Origin: JACDBZ01 sp036262075
GTDB lineage: Bacteria > Chloroflexota > Limnocylindria > QHBO01
Direction of reading: 5' to 3'
Assembly (NCBI GenBank): GCA_036262075.1
Contig: DATAJO010000021.1
Span: 51,282 to 115,281 of the forward strand
DNA: 64,000 bases
The notes beneath the pieces were generated by a model that worked only from the letters and a program-made list of their open reading frames with translations, ran no database searches and had not been told where the DNA came from. Of this stretch, positions 25,881 through 33,533 are shown in pieces (the stretch's first letter is position 1; each line of letters opens with the position of its first letter). A program made the translations under genes and the position numbers.

Positions 25881-27047
25881 ATGCATCGCCTCCGGTCCCG
25901 GCCTGGCCTGCTCGTCGCAGGCGGCCTCATCCTGGTGGTGGCGATCGCCCTCGGCACGACCGTCGCGGTCCTCAACGCCACGCCGTCCCCGACGCCGAGC
26001 CCGTCGCCGTCCCCGACCGCATCGCCTTCGCCTACCCCGTCGCCGTCGCCGTCACCCTCCCCGTCGCCGACTCCGACGCCGTCGCCGACGCCCTCACCGT
26101 CACCCGAGGCGCGCTGCCCGATGAGCGGCGAGCCGATCAGCATCCCGCGCATCGCCAAGCGGGTGCCGATCCTCGTCCAGATCGAGAACAACCCGATCGC
26201 CCGGCCGCCGTCCGGCCTCAACCTCGCCGACATGGTCATCGAGGCCCCGGTCGAGGGCGACACGACCCGCTTCGCGGCGATCTACATGTGCGACGAGACC
26301 GTCGGCGCCGCGGTCGGCCCCGTCCGATCGGCGCGCTACTTCAACATCGACTACTGGCAGCAGTTCCGCGCCCTCACCCTCCACTTCGGCGGCGCGGCGA
26401 AGGTCCTCGGCCGATTCAACTCGGTCGGCATGCCGTACCTCAACGGCCTGACCGGCGGCTGGAGCTTCTTCTTCCGCGCCGGACCGTGGGGCGCGCCGCA
26501 CAACGTCTACCTCGACGTCGACGAGGTCCGGAACCGGATCCAGCCCGGTGGCTCGCTCGGCTGGGCCGGCGATGCCGCCGGCGAGGTCCGCGCCCCGTTC
26601 ACCTTCGACGATGATGCCGACCTGCCGGCCGGCCGCGGCGAGGTGCGCGCCATCGGCCTCACCACGGCCAGCTTCTGGCACTTCGGCTGGGAGTGGGACG
26701 AGCGCTCCGGCCACTGGTTCCGCACCGATGGCGGCGCCCCGAACTTCGACGCCGTCACCGGCGAGCGGATCAGCGCGCGCACGGTGATCGTGCAGGTCGT
26801 GCAGCAGGAGGTCCTCATCGGCGAGAACGACCCCGGAGGCTACCCGCGGCGCTACCAGCACCTCGTGGGCAGCGGCGAGGGCGTCCTCTACGTCGACGGT
26901 CGCGCGTTCGACGTCCACTGGTCGCGCCCCGATGCCGGATCGGTCACCGAGTGGACGTACGCCGCCACCGGCGAGCCCGTCATCCTCCCGCCCGGCCGCG
27001 TGTGGTGGGAGATCGTCCCCGTCGGGAGCTCGATCTTCGAGAACTGA
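25881..27047 (+). CDS. DUF3048 (YerB-like) membrane-anchored protein
   Basis: A 388-residue protein. A single membrane helix (about 5-30) is followed by a low-complexity Pro-Ser-Thr linker (about 35-75) and then an extracytoplasmic DUF3048 domain. That domain shows VQIENNPIARPPSGL, ADMVIEAPVEGDTTRF, GPVRSARYF and the LHFGGA stretch. The family is associated with spore or envelope functions in Firmicutes (YerB) but its activity is unknown. The linker DNA (about 25980-26110) is a CCGTCG/CCGTCC-rich simple repeat. The ATG at 25881 is preferred over GTG 25872, given the upstream -10. It converges on the diguanylate cyclase with a 7-base gap. Confidence 0.85.
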   Translation: MHRLRSRPGLLVAGGLILVVAIALGTTVAVLNATPSPTPSPSPSPTASPSPTPSPSPSPSPSPTPTPSPTPSPSPEARCPMSGEPISIPRIAKRVPILVQIENNPIARPPSGLNLADMVIEAPVEGDTTRFAAIYMCDETVGAAVGPVRSARYFNIDYWQQFRALTLHFGGAAKVLGRFNSVGMPYLNGLTGGWSFFFRAGPWGAPHNVYLDVDEVRNRIQPGGSLGWAGDAAGEVRAPFTFDDDADLPAGRGEVRAIGLTTASFWHFGWEWDERSGHWFRTDGGAPNFDAVTGERISARTVIVQVVQQEVLIGENDPGGYPRRYQHLVGSGEGVLYVDGRAFDVHWSRPDAGSVTEWTYAATGEPVILPPGRVWWEIVPVGSSIFEN

Positions 27048-27054
27048 CCTGCGG

Positions 27055-28734
27055 TCAGTGCTCGCGCGGCTGATCCCGCTCCGAGGGAAGCGCGCTGGGC
27101 GAGAAGAAGGCGTCCATCGCGCGCCGGATCTGGTGGTCCGGGTCGAAGGAGCGGCTGGCGACGGCGATCCGGCGGCGGACCTCCTCGGCATCGGGCTCGG
27201 AGTCGTCCGGCTCACCGGATGGGGCCGATTCGGATTCCGCGGCCCCGGGCGCCTCAGCCTCCGCCCCAGCCCGGCCGTTCTCCGCGTCGGCCCGGCCGTT
27301 CTCCGCGTCGGCCCGGCCGGTCTCGTGCGCGGCCGCGGGCTCCGACTCGGGCAGGACGATCGGCCCGAGCTCGACGGCAACGGCCCGGTCCTCGCGCGGA
27401 CCGACGACGGCCTCCGGTGCTGCCGCTGCCGCGGCGGCAGCGGCCCGTGGCTCGGGATTCTCGGCGGCGGGCGGCGGCATCGAAGAGGGCGGCGTCGAAG
27501 CCGGCGGCTCCTCGAGCGAGGAGCGTCGCGCCAGCAGGGCCGGGCGCGGTCGCGGGTTGCCGCTGATCTGGTTCTTGCCGAGGGACTTCGCCTGGTACAT
27601 CGCGCGGTCGGCGGCCGCCATGAGCTCCTCGGCCGACAGCCCGTCCTCCGGGTGCGAGACGAGGCCGATCGACACGCTGACCTGCGGCTCGGAGAGCCCG
27701 CCGCCGCCGATCGTCAGGTCGAGCTCCTCGGCGCCGAGGCGGATCTTCTCGGCCACGACGAACGCGCCGACGATATCGGTCTCCGGCAGGAGCACGACGA
27801 ACTCGTCGCCACCGAACCGGTAGGCGCTGTCGACGGTCCGGGTCGAGCGGTGGATGACCTGGCCGGTGGCGCGCAGCACCTCGTCCCCGCGCAGGTGGCC
27901 GCCGGTGTCGTTGATCGCCTTCAGGCCGTCGAGGTCGATCATCAGCACGCAGAAGCCGCGATCGCTGCGCCGGGTGCGGCTGACCTCCTGCTCGAGCGTG
28001 GCGAACAGCTGCGAGCGGTTGAAGAGGCCGGTCAGCGGATCCGTGCGTGAGAGGTCGATCGCGCGCTCCATGACCCGCCGCTGGTGATCGGCGTAGGCGA
28101 TCGAGACGAAGGCGAGCAGCCACGTCGCGCCGATGCCGAACGACAGCCGCAGCGCGTCGTCGGGGCCGTACGTGGCGAGCTGCGGATCGGTCGCGAGCAC
28201 GACGGCGAAGGCGATCGTGGCGAGCACGGCGGCGACGAGGCCGGCGCGCGGGCCGTGGGCGAGCGCCGCGGCGACGGTCACGAGCGCGAAGAGCATGGCG
28301 AACGGCGACGAGGCGAAGCCGGTGAGCGCGAGCAGGCCGCCGATGAGGCCGATCGCGACGACGAGCTCGGCGAATCGGACGATCGTGCGCCGCGCGCGAC
28401 CGCGCAGGAGCTCGTGGAACACGACGACGGCGGCCACCGCGCCGCCGCCGAGGAGGAAGATCGGTGCCTGGTCGGATACGAACGACCCGCTGATGCCGAC
28501 GCCGAGCAGGACGATCGTGATCGTCAGCCACCACACCACGCGGAGCGTGCTGTCGACGGTCGAGCCCTCGCCGTCGGGTTCGCGGGCCAGGCCGCGCGCC
28601 TCGCTCAGCTCGCGGATCTCGTTCGCCCCGTCACGCGCGCGAACGCCACCCGTCCGCCCGGCCAGCATCACGCCGACGAGCAGCAGACCGGCGAGAAGCG
28701 CGGTCACGGCGATGATCGTGAGTTCCGGTGGCAC
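27055..28734 (-). CDS. Membrane-bound GGDEF diguanylate cyclase with long acidic tail
   Basis: A 559-residue protein that would make cyclic di-GMP. About six membrane helices occupy residues 5-220. The GGDEF domain follows (about 230-400): DPLTGLFNRSQL, DLDGLKAINDTGGH, the catalytic FGGDEF and SVSIGLVSHP. An inhibitory I-site RxxD (RTVD) stands five residues before GGDEF, so product inhibition is expected. The last 150 residues are disordered and rich in Ala, Glu and Pro, with an ADAENGR repeat encoded by a 21-bp tandem duplication at 27270-27311. Such a tail is unusual in this family. The start is GTG at 28734. Confidence 0.9.
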   Translation of the reverse strand: MPPELTIIAVTALLAGLLLVGVMLAGRTGGVRARDGANEIRELSEARGLAREPDGEGSTVDSTLRVVWWLTITIVLLGVGISGSFVSDQAPIFLLGGGAVAAVVVFHELLRGRARRTIVRFAELVVAIGLIGGLLALTGFASSPFAMLFALVTVAAALAHGPRAGLVAAVLATIAFAVVLATDPQLATYGPDDALRLSFGIGATWLLAFVSIAYADHQRRVMERAIDLSRTDPLTGLFNRSQLFATLEQEVSRTRRSDRGFCVLMIDLDGLKAINDTGGHLRGDEVLRATGQVIHRSTRTVDSAYRFGGDEFVVLLPETDIVGAFVVAEKIRLGAEELDLTIGGGGLSEPQVSVSIGLVSHPEDGLSAEELMAAADRAMYQAKSLGKNQISGNPRPRPALLARRSSLEEPPASTPPSSMPPPAAENPEPRAAAAAAAAAPEAVVGPREDRAVAVELGPIVLPESEPAAAHETGRADAENGRADAENGRAGAEAEAPGAAESESAPSGEPDDSEPDAEEVRRRIAVASRSFDPDHQIRRAMDAFFSPSALPSERDQPREH

Positions 28735-28916
28735 CTGGCCTCGTTCCAGCGGTGGATCGGGTCGAGCTCGGGCAGCGCGCCGGGCTCGGGCCAGTATGCG
28801 GGCGGCGAAGGACGTGGCGCAAACGTACTAACCCACCCGTACCACCCAGCTGTCGACAGGACGCACCAACCAGCGACCGCCCAAGGCAGGAATCCGGGAT
28901 GAAACGGGCACGGTGC

Positions 28917-28922
28917 TACACT
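28917..28922 (+). promoter_or_regulatory. Extended -10 box of the second LCP gene (TGC-TACACT)
   Basis: TACACT preceded by TGC ends 12 bases before the ATG at 28935. It falls after an alternative upstream ATG at 28899, which argues for the later start. Confidence 0.4.
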
Positions 28923-28934
28923 CCGACGCCTTCC

Positions 28935-30413
28935 ATGCTGGAGCTCTCCGGGCCCGATCGCGCGGTCGCGCACGGCCGCCGGCCGTCCCTGGCGGCTGTG
29001 CTCAGCTTCCTCGTGCCCGGGCTCGGCGACGCGTACCTCGGCCGCATCCACGCCGCGGCGATCTTCGCGCTCCCGGTCGCCCTCCTCGTCCTCGCCATCC
29101 TCCTCATCCTCGGGGGCTTCGTCGAGCTGCGACGGACCCTGCTGAGCAGCGAGTTCCTCGTCGGCGTGGGCGTGGCGAACGTCGCGCTCTTCCTGTGGCG
29201 GGCGGCGGCGATCTCGCATGCCGGGCTGCGCCCCTGGATCGGCGTGTCGGACGTCCACGGCCGCGTCCGGCTGTTCGTCGTCGGCGTCCTCGTCCTGCTG
29301 AGCGTCGGCATGCACCTGTGGGTCGGCGCGCTCGTCGTGCAGATCGAGAACACGCTCGGCCAGGTCTTCGATGACGAGCCGATGGCGCCGATCGCCACGC
29401 CCGACCCCGCCGACCCGAGCGCCACCCCGCCGGAGCCCGAGCCGACGTACCGATGGGACGGCACGGACCGGATCAACGTCCTCCTCATCGGCTCCGACTT
29501 CACGCCCGACCGTGATCGGACGCTCACGGACGTCCTCCTCGTCGTCAGCGTCGACCCGGTGTCCGAGACGGCGGTCATGATCTCGATACCGCGCGACACC
29601 GGGTTCGTGCCGCTGCCAGACACGACCCTCTTCGCCGATGGCCTGTACCCGAACAAGATCAACGGCCTGTACGGCACCGCCTCGAGCGATCCGCTGACCT
29701 GGTGCCCGAACGGGCCGCTCGACGCCGATGCCTGCGGGCTGCACACCCTGCGAACGACGGTCGGCCTGTACCTCGGGATCGACATCCATCACCACGCGCT
29801 GGTCGACATGGCCGGCTTCGCCGAGCTCATCGACGCGGTCGGTGGCGTGGAGCTGTGCCTGCCCGGCACGCTCGTCGATCCCGAGTTCGACGGCTCGCTC
29901 GAGAACCGCGGCGCCGGTGAGCCGCTCGTCCTGCCCGCCGGCTGCTATCGGTACGACGGCCTCGAGGCGCTGGCCTACGCCCGCTCGCGCCAGGGCTGGA
30001 TCGAGATGCCCGATGGCACGCGCATCACCCAGACCGATTTCGACCGCAACGAGCGCCAGCAGCGCGTCCTGCTCGCCCTGCGCGAGGAGGTCGCCGAGGC
30101 CGATACGCTCCTCGAGCTCCCCGCCATCCTCACCGCCGTCGGCCGAACCGTCTCGACCGATGTCCCGCGCGACCAGGCGCTCGACCTCGCCACGCTCCTG
30201 CCGCTCGTCACCGGCGGAAGCATCGAGCGCGTCGTGCTGGCCTACCCCGACTACGTCGACCTGCCCCTCGACCCCGAGACGGCCTACATCCTCCGCCCGC
30301 GGCGCGACGACATCCGCGAGGAGATGGCCCGCCTCTTCGGCGAGGAGAATCTCGTCGGGTGGTACCTCGGGACCGATGATCCCGTCCCCTCGGAGCCGGC
30401 GGGCGCCCGATAG
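28935..30413 (+). CDS. LytR-CpsA-Psr (LCP) family glycopolymer ligase, second copy
   Basis: A 492-residue paralogue of the LCP protein at 11061-12404, with the same plan. The N terminus begins LSFLVPGLGDAYLG, has about four helices to residue 135, and then the LCP domain. Motifs are LLIGSDFTPD, LTDVLLVVSVD, SIPRDTGFVP, YPNKINGLYG, AVGGVELC and YARSRQGW, with DFDRNERQQ carrying the catalytic Arg/Asp cluster. An insert of about 15 residues with Cys pairs (WCPNGPLDADACG) is absent from the first copy. It would attach a glycopolymer to peptidoglycan. ATG 28935 is chosen from the promoter position. Its TAG stop lies within the first dyad of the repeat array that follows. Confidence 0.87.
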   Translation: MLELSGPDRAVAHGRRPSLAAVLSFLVPGLGDAYLGRIHAAAIFALPVALLVLAILLILGGFVELRRTLLSSEFLVGVGVANVALFLWRAAAISHAGLRPWIGVSDVHGRVRLFVVGVLVLLSVGMHLWVGALVVQIENTLGQVFDDEPMAPIATPDPADPSATPPEPEPTYRWDGTDRINVLLIGSDFTPDRDRTLTDVLLVVSVDPVSETAVMISIPRDTGFVPLPDTTLFADGLYPNKINGLYGTASSDPLTWCPNGPLDADACGLHTLRTTVGLYLGIDIHHHALVDMAGFAELIDAVGGVELCLPGTLVDPEFDGSLENRGAGEPLVLPAGCYRYDGLEALAYARSRQGWIEMPDGTRITQTDFDRNERQQRVLLALREEVAEADTLLELPAILTAVGRTVSTDVPRDQALDLATLLPLVTGGSIERVVLAYPDYVDLPLDPETAYILRPRRDDIREEMARLFGEENLVGWYLGTDDPVPSEPAGAR

Positions 30414-30698
30414 ACCGGCCGAATCGCACCCGAACGCCGATTCCCGCTGCGTTTGGCCGATCCATCGGCCAGTTGGACGCCTGAGCCGCGCGCAGCGGGG
30501 CGGTTCGCGCGCGCGGGTGATCGATACATCGGCCGGGCGGCACCGGAGGTCGAGCTCGCGCTGCGTTTGGCCGATCTATCAGTCACATGAACGCGTGAAC
30601 GGCCCGCCTCGGTGCGCCTCCTGCGCGATGCCGGCCGATACATCGGCCAAACGACACACGAGCCGAGGCTCCCGTGCGAAATGGTCGATACATCGGCC
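30407..30698. repeat. Array of six palindromes in a 114-bp tandem arrangement
   Basis: The 309 bases between the convergent LCP and TagO genes hold six dyads of the form GGCCGAT-NN-ATCGGCC, some degenerate. Their centres are at 30412.5, 30462.5, 30526.5, 30576.5, 30640.5 and 30690.5, so spacing alternates 50, 64, 50, 64, 50. Pairs 50 apart form a longer, imperfect dyad of about 62 bp (30407-30468, 30521-30582, 30635-30696) with inner GCGTTTGG / CCAAACG arms. Two 52-base intervals separate the three units and resemble each other weakly. The first dyad includes the LCP stop codon. The region carries no gene. Confidence 0.75.
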
Positions 30699-30722
30699 GC
30701 CGACCCGGGCGCCGACGGGGCG

Positions 30723-31673
30723 CTACATGCGGCCCAGGAGCACCGCGAGCACCGCGAAGCCAGCGGACACGGCGGTCAGCAGCAGCATCGCGTCGCGCTG
30801 CGACAGGCCGCGCTTCAGGAGCTGGTGGTGGATGTGCCCACGATCCGCGACGTGGATCGGCGAACCCGAGGCGCTGCGCCGCACGACCGCCCAGATCATG
30901 TCGAGGATCGGGATGCCGAGCGCGACGATCGGCACCCAGGGCGGATGCGGCACGACGCCGTCCTGCGTGAGCGAGATGCCGATGGCGGCGACCACGAAGC
31001 CGAGGAACATCGAGCCGGTGTCGCCCATGATGATCGTCGCCGGGTGGAGGTTGTAGGCGAGGAAGCCGATGGCGGCGCCCGCCGTCGCGGCGATGACCGG
31101 CAGCGTCGGGTCGTAGCCCTCGCGGCCGGCGAGGATGGCGAAGGCGCCGAGGACCGAGAGCGCGACCCCGGCCGCCAGCCCGTCGAGGCCGTCGATGAGG
31201 TTCACGGCGTTGATGACGGCCACCACCCACAGCACGGTCAGCGGCCAGGACAGCGCCCCGACGTGGATGGAGCCCCACGGCCCGACGAGCTTCTCGATCG
31301 AGAGGCCGAGCCACCACGCCACGCTGACGGCGAGGATCTGGAACCCCAGCTTGACGAGCGGCCGCATGCCGCGCACGTCGTCCCAGACGCCGACGACGAG
31401 GAGGATCGCGACGCCGGCGATGATCGCCGGGGCGCGGTTCGGACGCACGTCGCCGAGCTCGCCGAGGTCGGGGTTGTAGAGCGTCGCCAGGCCGATCGCG
31501 ACGCCGAACGCGAGCGCCATCGCGATCCCGCCGAGCCGCGGGATCGGCACCTCGTGGATCTTCCGCTCGTCCGGCTGATCGAGGAGCCCGTACCGATGGC
31601 CGACGGCCCGCATGATCGGTGTCACCACCAGGGACACGACCATGGCGGCGACGAAGACGAGCGCGGTGACCAT
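30723..31673 (-). CDS. tagO: Undecaprenyl-phosphate GlcNAc-1-phosphate transferase (WecA/TagO/MraY family)
   Basis: A 316-residue protein of about ten helices that would form undecaprenyl-PP-GlcNAc, the primer for wall glycopolymers. Motifs are PDERKIHEVPIPRLGG, the DD site in VGVWDDVRG, NAVNLIDGLDGLA, the Asp motif in IIMGDTGSMFLG and the histidine motif RGHIHHQL. The last is typical of WecA/TagO rather than MraY. The product is the acceptor expected by the TagA homologue at 6235. ATG 31673 follows a TACCAT box by 7 bases, with no ribosome-binding site. It lies just downstream of tRNA-Pro on the same strand. Confidence 0.9.
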   Translation of the reverse strand: MVTALVFVAAMVVSLVVTPIMRAVGHRYGLLDQPDERKIHEVPIPRLGGIAMALAFGVAIGLATLYNPDLGELGDVRPNRAPAIIAGVAILLVVGVWDDVRGMRPLVKLGFQILAVSVAWWLGLSIEKLVGPWGSIHVGALSWPLTVLWVVAVINAVNLIDGLDGLAAGVALSVLGAFAILAGREGYDPTLPVIAATAGAAIGFLAYNLHPATIIMGDTGSMFLGFVVAAIGISLTQDGVVPHPPWVPIVALGIPILDMIWAVVRRSASGSPIHVADRGHIHHQLLKRGLSQRDAMLLLTAVSAGFAVLAVLLGRM

Positions 31674-31680
31674 CCGCCCG

Positions 31681-31686
31681 ATGGTA
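31681..31686 (-). promoter_or_regulatory. Putative -10 box of tagO (TACCAT)
   Basis: TACCAT on the minus strand ends 7 bases before the tagO ATG, compatible with a leaderless transcript. A direct repeat of GGCCGATGGGC lies just upstream, between this box and the tRNA 3' end. Confidence 0.4.
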
Positions 31687-31728
31687 GCCGGGTCGCGGAC
31701 GGGCCGATGGGCCTGTCGGCCGATGGGC

Positions 31729-31805
31729 TGGTCGGGGCGGCCGGATTCGAACCGGCGGCCTCCTGCTCCCAAAGCAGGCGATCTACCAGGCTGATCTACA
31801 CCCCG
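31729..31805 (-). tRNA. tRNA-Pro (anticodon TGG)
   Basis: A full cloverleaf of 77 bases including the encoded CCA. The acceptor CGGGGTG pairs with CGCCCCG and the discriminator is A. The D stem is GATC/GATC. The anticodon stem CCTGC/GCAGG encloses loop TTTGGGA, giving anticodon TGG. The T arm is GCCGG-TTCGAAT-CCGGC. A TAGCAT box at 31818-31823 could be its promoter. The flank upstream of the gene holds the RHS remnant. Confidence 0.96.
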
Positions 31806-31919
31806 TCGACGGCGCTGATGCTACCGCGTCCGTCCGCGCATGGCTCCTGGCCGATGTACGACGCTACGGCGCGGGCGGCTGAGCAGGAGTGGCGGAAGCC
31901 GCAAGCGTGGCCTGACGTT

Positions 31920-32225
31920 GAGCGGTGCAGGCGGGCCACGCGCCGGCCAAGGTCGTCATAGGCGTCGCCAAGCCCCGTTGATATCGGCCGGATCGCAGCC
32001 GCCAGCGTGGACCTGTGCCCCGCTGCCGAAGCCGGTCAGCTCGCCGACGGCGTTGTAGGCGAACGGCAAGCACACGTCGTCCGCTCGTAGCCGCCGCGGC
32101 GTCGTTGCGCTGGTTGGCCGCGACGGCCGTCACCCGACCGAGGGCGTCGTGCTGGCTGGCGGTGATCACGCCGCGCAGACTCGTCGTCCCGATCGCCCGG
32201 CGCAGGCCGCCCAACTCGTGCGCGT
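31920..32225 (-). pseudogene. Decayed RHS/YD-repeat fragment
   Basis: Three pieces typical of RHS repeat proteins appear on the minus strand in three different frames. They are QHDALGRVTAVAANQ (about 32085-32225), FAYNAVGELTGFGS (about 31960-32080) and AYDDLGRRVARL (about 31925-31990). The frames change without an intact reading frame or start, so this is a frameshifted and truncated remnant. RHS proteins are large secreted or toxin-delivering repeats often found on variable islands. The rest of 31806-32325 shows no gene. The fragment borders tRNA-Pro and a gene of lower GC. Confidence 0.6.
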
Positions 32226-32325
32226 CGTGAGCGCGCCCTAGTCAGTATGTGATGCTATCGTTGAGGACTCACGGACCGGCTGGCAGGCCGCGCTAGGTGC
32301 GATCCGTGAAGCAGCGAGATTGCGC

Positions 32326-33516
32326 ATGCGTTCGCCTGTTGCAGCCCTAGGACTCATCGCCTCCGTCGCTCTAAGCATCGTCGCCTTCCCGACACCCGCG
32401 CGCGCGTACGACCCGGCATGCGATGTCTTGGTTGAACTAGAGCAGGCCGTGGTCTCGCCTGGCTCGGGCACGAATGTCAAGGCGTTTGCGCTGCTGCGGA
32501 ACCCGAGCCCCTGCTGGATGCATGAAGCTGTTGTGGTATGGCACTTCTACGACGACGCAGGCGAGGAGGTGGACTTCGGGTCGGCGCAACGTCCGTTCCC
32601 AAGTCTGGTCCCACCGGGGGGCAGATTCGGCGCCTACTGGTCGGGCTCGGTCGAGGAGTACGCCTCATGGGACGTCAGCGTTGGGTACGTGGGACAAGCG
32701 GACGAACGGCCGTCATTCCCGCTGTCCGTAGGCGATGTGACCGCGACTCCCCGTCCTGACGACACGACCGGCGTCGAGTTTTCGATCGACAATGGCGGTG
32801 AGTGCTGGTTCGCCGACCTGGAGACGCTTGTCCTCGGACTGGACGGAAGCGGGGATCTGGTCTCGGGCGCCTTCGGGCAAGCGATGAACGATTGCGACGG
32901 CGTCGAGAGCTGGGGCGAAATGCCGCGGCCCTCAGCTGACGGAATTCATCGTTGGATCGTCTTCGTACGAGAGCACGTGAATGTCAATTCGCGATGGACG
33001 AGCTGGAACGGCTACTTCGGCGACCTTCGCAACTCGCCTTTCATGGACGATGTCGCGTGGATCGCCAACGAGCGACTCACCGGTGGCTGCGGAACGAACC
33101 GCTATTGCCCAACGCAGTCGGTCACGAGGGGTCAGATGGCGTCGTTCCTCGCCCGGGGACTTTCGCTTCCACCCGCATCTACTGACTATTTCAGTGACGA
33201 CAACTCCAGCATCCATGAGGCTGACATCAATCGGCTCCGCGCCGCAGGGATCGGATTCGGCTGCGGGGCCGATCGATTCTGCCCGGCGCAGAAGGTCACC
33301 AGGGCACAAATGGCGAGCTTCCTCGTCAGAGCGCTCGACTTGCCGCCGACGTCAACCGACTACTTCACCGACGATGAGTCGAGCATCCACGAGACGGACA
33401 TCAATCGCGTTAGAGCGGCCGGGATCACCTCGGGTTGCGCAGCTGGGCGTTATTGCCCCAGCAACAATGTGACTCGCGGCCAGATGGCCGCGTTCCTCCG
33501 TCGCGCGTTCGAGTAG
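32326..33516 (+). CDS. Secreted protein with three C-terminal SLH modules, N-terminal domain unknown
   Basis: A 396-residue exported protein. A signal peptide (about 1-27, ending ARA) precedes a 200-residue domain I do not recognise. That domain has beta-rich segments and two Cys-containing stretches (DPACDVLVEL, NPSPCWMHE), perhaps immunoglobulin-like. Three SLH modules follow (about 220-396), each with C-x5-C, ending FLRRAFE. Codon use is looser and less GC-rich than in neighbours (for example ttggttgaactagag near 32430), which suggests more recent arrival. ATG at 32326 is chosen over TTG 32320. A possible extended -10 lies at 32253-32261. Confidence 0.78.
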   Translation: MRSPVAALGLIASVALSIVAFPTPARAYDPACDVLVELEQAVVSPGSGTNVKAFALLRNPSPCWMHEAVVVWHFYDDAGEEVDFGSAQRPFPSLVPPGGRFGAYWSGSVEEYASWDVSVGYVGQADERPSFPLSVGDVTATPRPDDTTGVEFSIDNGGECWFADLETLVLGLDGSGDLVSGAFGQAMNDCDGVESWGEMPRPSADGIHRWIVFVREHVNVNSRWTSWNGYFGDLRNSPFMDDVAWIANERLTGGCGTNRYCPTQSVTRGQMASFLARGLSLPPASTDYFSDDNSSIHEADINRLRAAGIGFGCGADRFCPAQKVTRAQMASFLVRALDLPPTSTDYFTDDESSIHETDINRVRAAGITSGCAAGRYCPSNNVTRGQMAAFLRRAFE

Positions 33517-33533
33517 TCCGCCAACGGGCATCG

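Noticed and set aside
25469..26263. Minus-strand open frame encoding Gly-Asp-Gly-Val repeats
   Set aside because: It is the antisense of the Pro-Ser linker of the DUF3048 gene and of the start of the cystathionine gene; repeats come from the simple DNA repeat.
28728..28934. N-terminal extension of the second LCP protein
   Set aside because: A promoter-like TGC-TACACT lies within it, the sequence is unlike the other LCP copy, and the conserved part begins after ATG 28935.
30284..30643. Small minus-strand open frame with repeated MYRP/RSAKRS peptides
   Set aside because: The peptide repeat just reflects the 114-bp DNA repeat; no start signal, and it overlaps the end of the LCP gene.
30407..30698. 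CRISPR array
   Set aside because: Only three units, repeats of about 62 bp are too long and are palindromic, the two intervals resemble each other, and no cas genes are nearby.
31940..32225. Intact small gene reading QHDALGRVTAV
   Set aside because: RHS-like motifs switch between three frames with no single intact frame, so it is treated as a relic.
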